Assembly (NCBI GenBank): GCA_049274895.1
Contig: JBASTM010000006.1
Span: 1-38,805, forward strand
DNA: 38,805 bases
Source: JACQLN01 sp049274895
GTDB lineage: Bacteria; Patescibacteriota; Minisyncoccia; JACQLN01
Direction of reading: 5' to 3'
This document shows, piece after piece, positions 38,667 through 38,805 of this stretch. The stretch's first letter is position 1, and the number at the start of each line of letters is the position of its first letter. Position numbers and translations under genes: made by a program. The notes beneath the pieces were generated by a model. That model did not search any database and was not told where the DNA came from. It saw only the letters and a list, made by a program, of their open reading frames with translations.

Positions 38667-38805
38667 GGTGGGGTGGCAGAGTGGGCCAAAAGCAAATGTC
38701 TTTGCTTTTAACGGGTTACAAAGGTAACCCCGGCAAACACTCTCGCACCTATTTTTGACCGAGGCTTTGCCGAGAAATTAAGGAGGCGTGCGAAGTGGGT
38801 TAAAA
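38667..38805 (+). tRNA. 5' half of a probable tRNA-Tyr with interrupted anticodon loop (cut by window end)
   Basis: GGTGGGG (acceptor), TG, then GC-AGAGTGGGCCAAAA-GC (D arm), A, AATGT and C-T (positions 32-33) align with bacterial tRNA-Tyr. The anticodon, second stem half and T arm do not follow. Instead comes about 104 bases of structured sequence: GGGTTAC with GTAACCC, CGGCAAA with TTTGCCG, and TCGCAC with GTGCGA. This fits an intron inserted in the anticodon loop. The 3' half would lie beyond the window. A 9-bp hairpin (38688-38709) across the anticodon-arm region is an alternative fold. Confidence 0.38.

Noticed and set aside
38667..38760. A complete class II tRNA at the end of the window
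   Set aside because: No T arm with TTCGANNC and no matching acceptor 3' strand can be placed; the partial, intron-interrupted reading fits better.

Overview
The window looks like a chromosomal segment of a Candidate Phyla Radiation (Patescibacteria, probably Parcubacteria-type) bacterium. The basis is gene content and style. There is a compact type IV pilus block (pilM-pilN-pilO), a SecA with a C-terminal zinc motif, large secreted proteins with lamin-tail, PKD, CARDB and propeller domains, small DUF2283/DUF4258/DUF5652-type proteins, tRNAs without an encoded CCA, very tight ATGA overlaps and few Shine-Dalgarno sites. Many start codons sit only a few bases behind an extended -10 box, so many mRNAs look leaderless. 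The assignment is inference; no rRNA gene or other phylogenetic marker was compared.

Layout. 1-4734: the end of an unknown gene, pilM/pilN/pilO, a small membrane protein, a secreted lamin-tail/PKD protein and the ribosome hibernation factor. 4840-9200: an arginine-decarboxylase-like enzyme, a saccharopine-dehydrogenase-like enzyme, a SET-domain protein and a GNAT-like protein whose frame continues past its stop codon. 9256-10212: a two-gene cassette with strong Shine-Dalgarno sites that looks foreign. 10262-14731: a duplicated-unit protein, a NYN nuclease, SecA and a flavin split-barrel protein. 14819-15500: a HicB-like antitoxin and a RelE toxin broken by an amber codon, between short direct repeats. 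15486-17738: an HD hydrolase and an ABC exporter pair. 17739-18860: a large palindromic element and a minus-strand protein ending in a type-IX-secretion-like sorting domain, atypical here. 19037-22860: an RRM protein, TypA (minus), an AI-2E-family permease and a DUF4258-like protein. 22895-29850: a 1433-residue subtilase coupled to a membrane-anchored cyclophilin, a glycosyltransferase, and a small protein coupled to a nucleotidyltransferase. 29920-32937: a 3-methyladenine DNA glycosylase, an FAD-linked oxidase and an M23 peptidase. 33048-36984 (minus): tRNA-Arg, DUF5652, a DUF4258/DUF2283 pair, tRNA-Ala, argS and htrA. 37166-38660: an ECF sigma factor and two small membrane proteins. The window ends in what looks like the 5' half of an interrupted tRNA-Tyr gene.

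The most unusual signal is a set of palindromic elements both between and inside genes. Two 48-base copies of one palindrome lie inside argS in two different reading frames. They differ only at two bases that form a compensatory pair, and each adds about a dozen residues to a loop of ArgRS. A separate 90-base hairpin element occurs twice, upstream of two unrelated genes, with conserved stem architecture and compensatory changes. Further hairpins sit inside secA and inside a signal-peptide coding region. This resembles the intragenic palindromic elements of Rickettsia, but no transposase or REP-associated tyrosine transposase is visible in the window.
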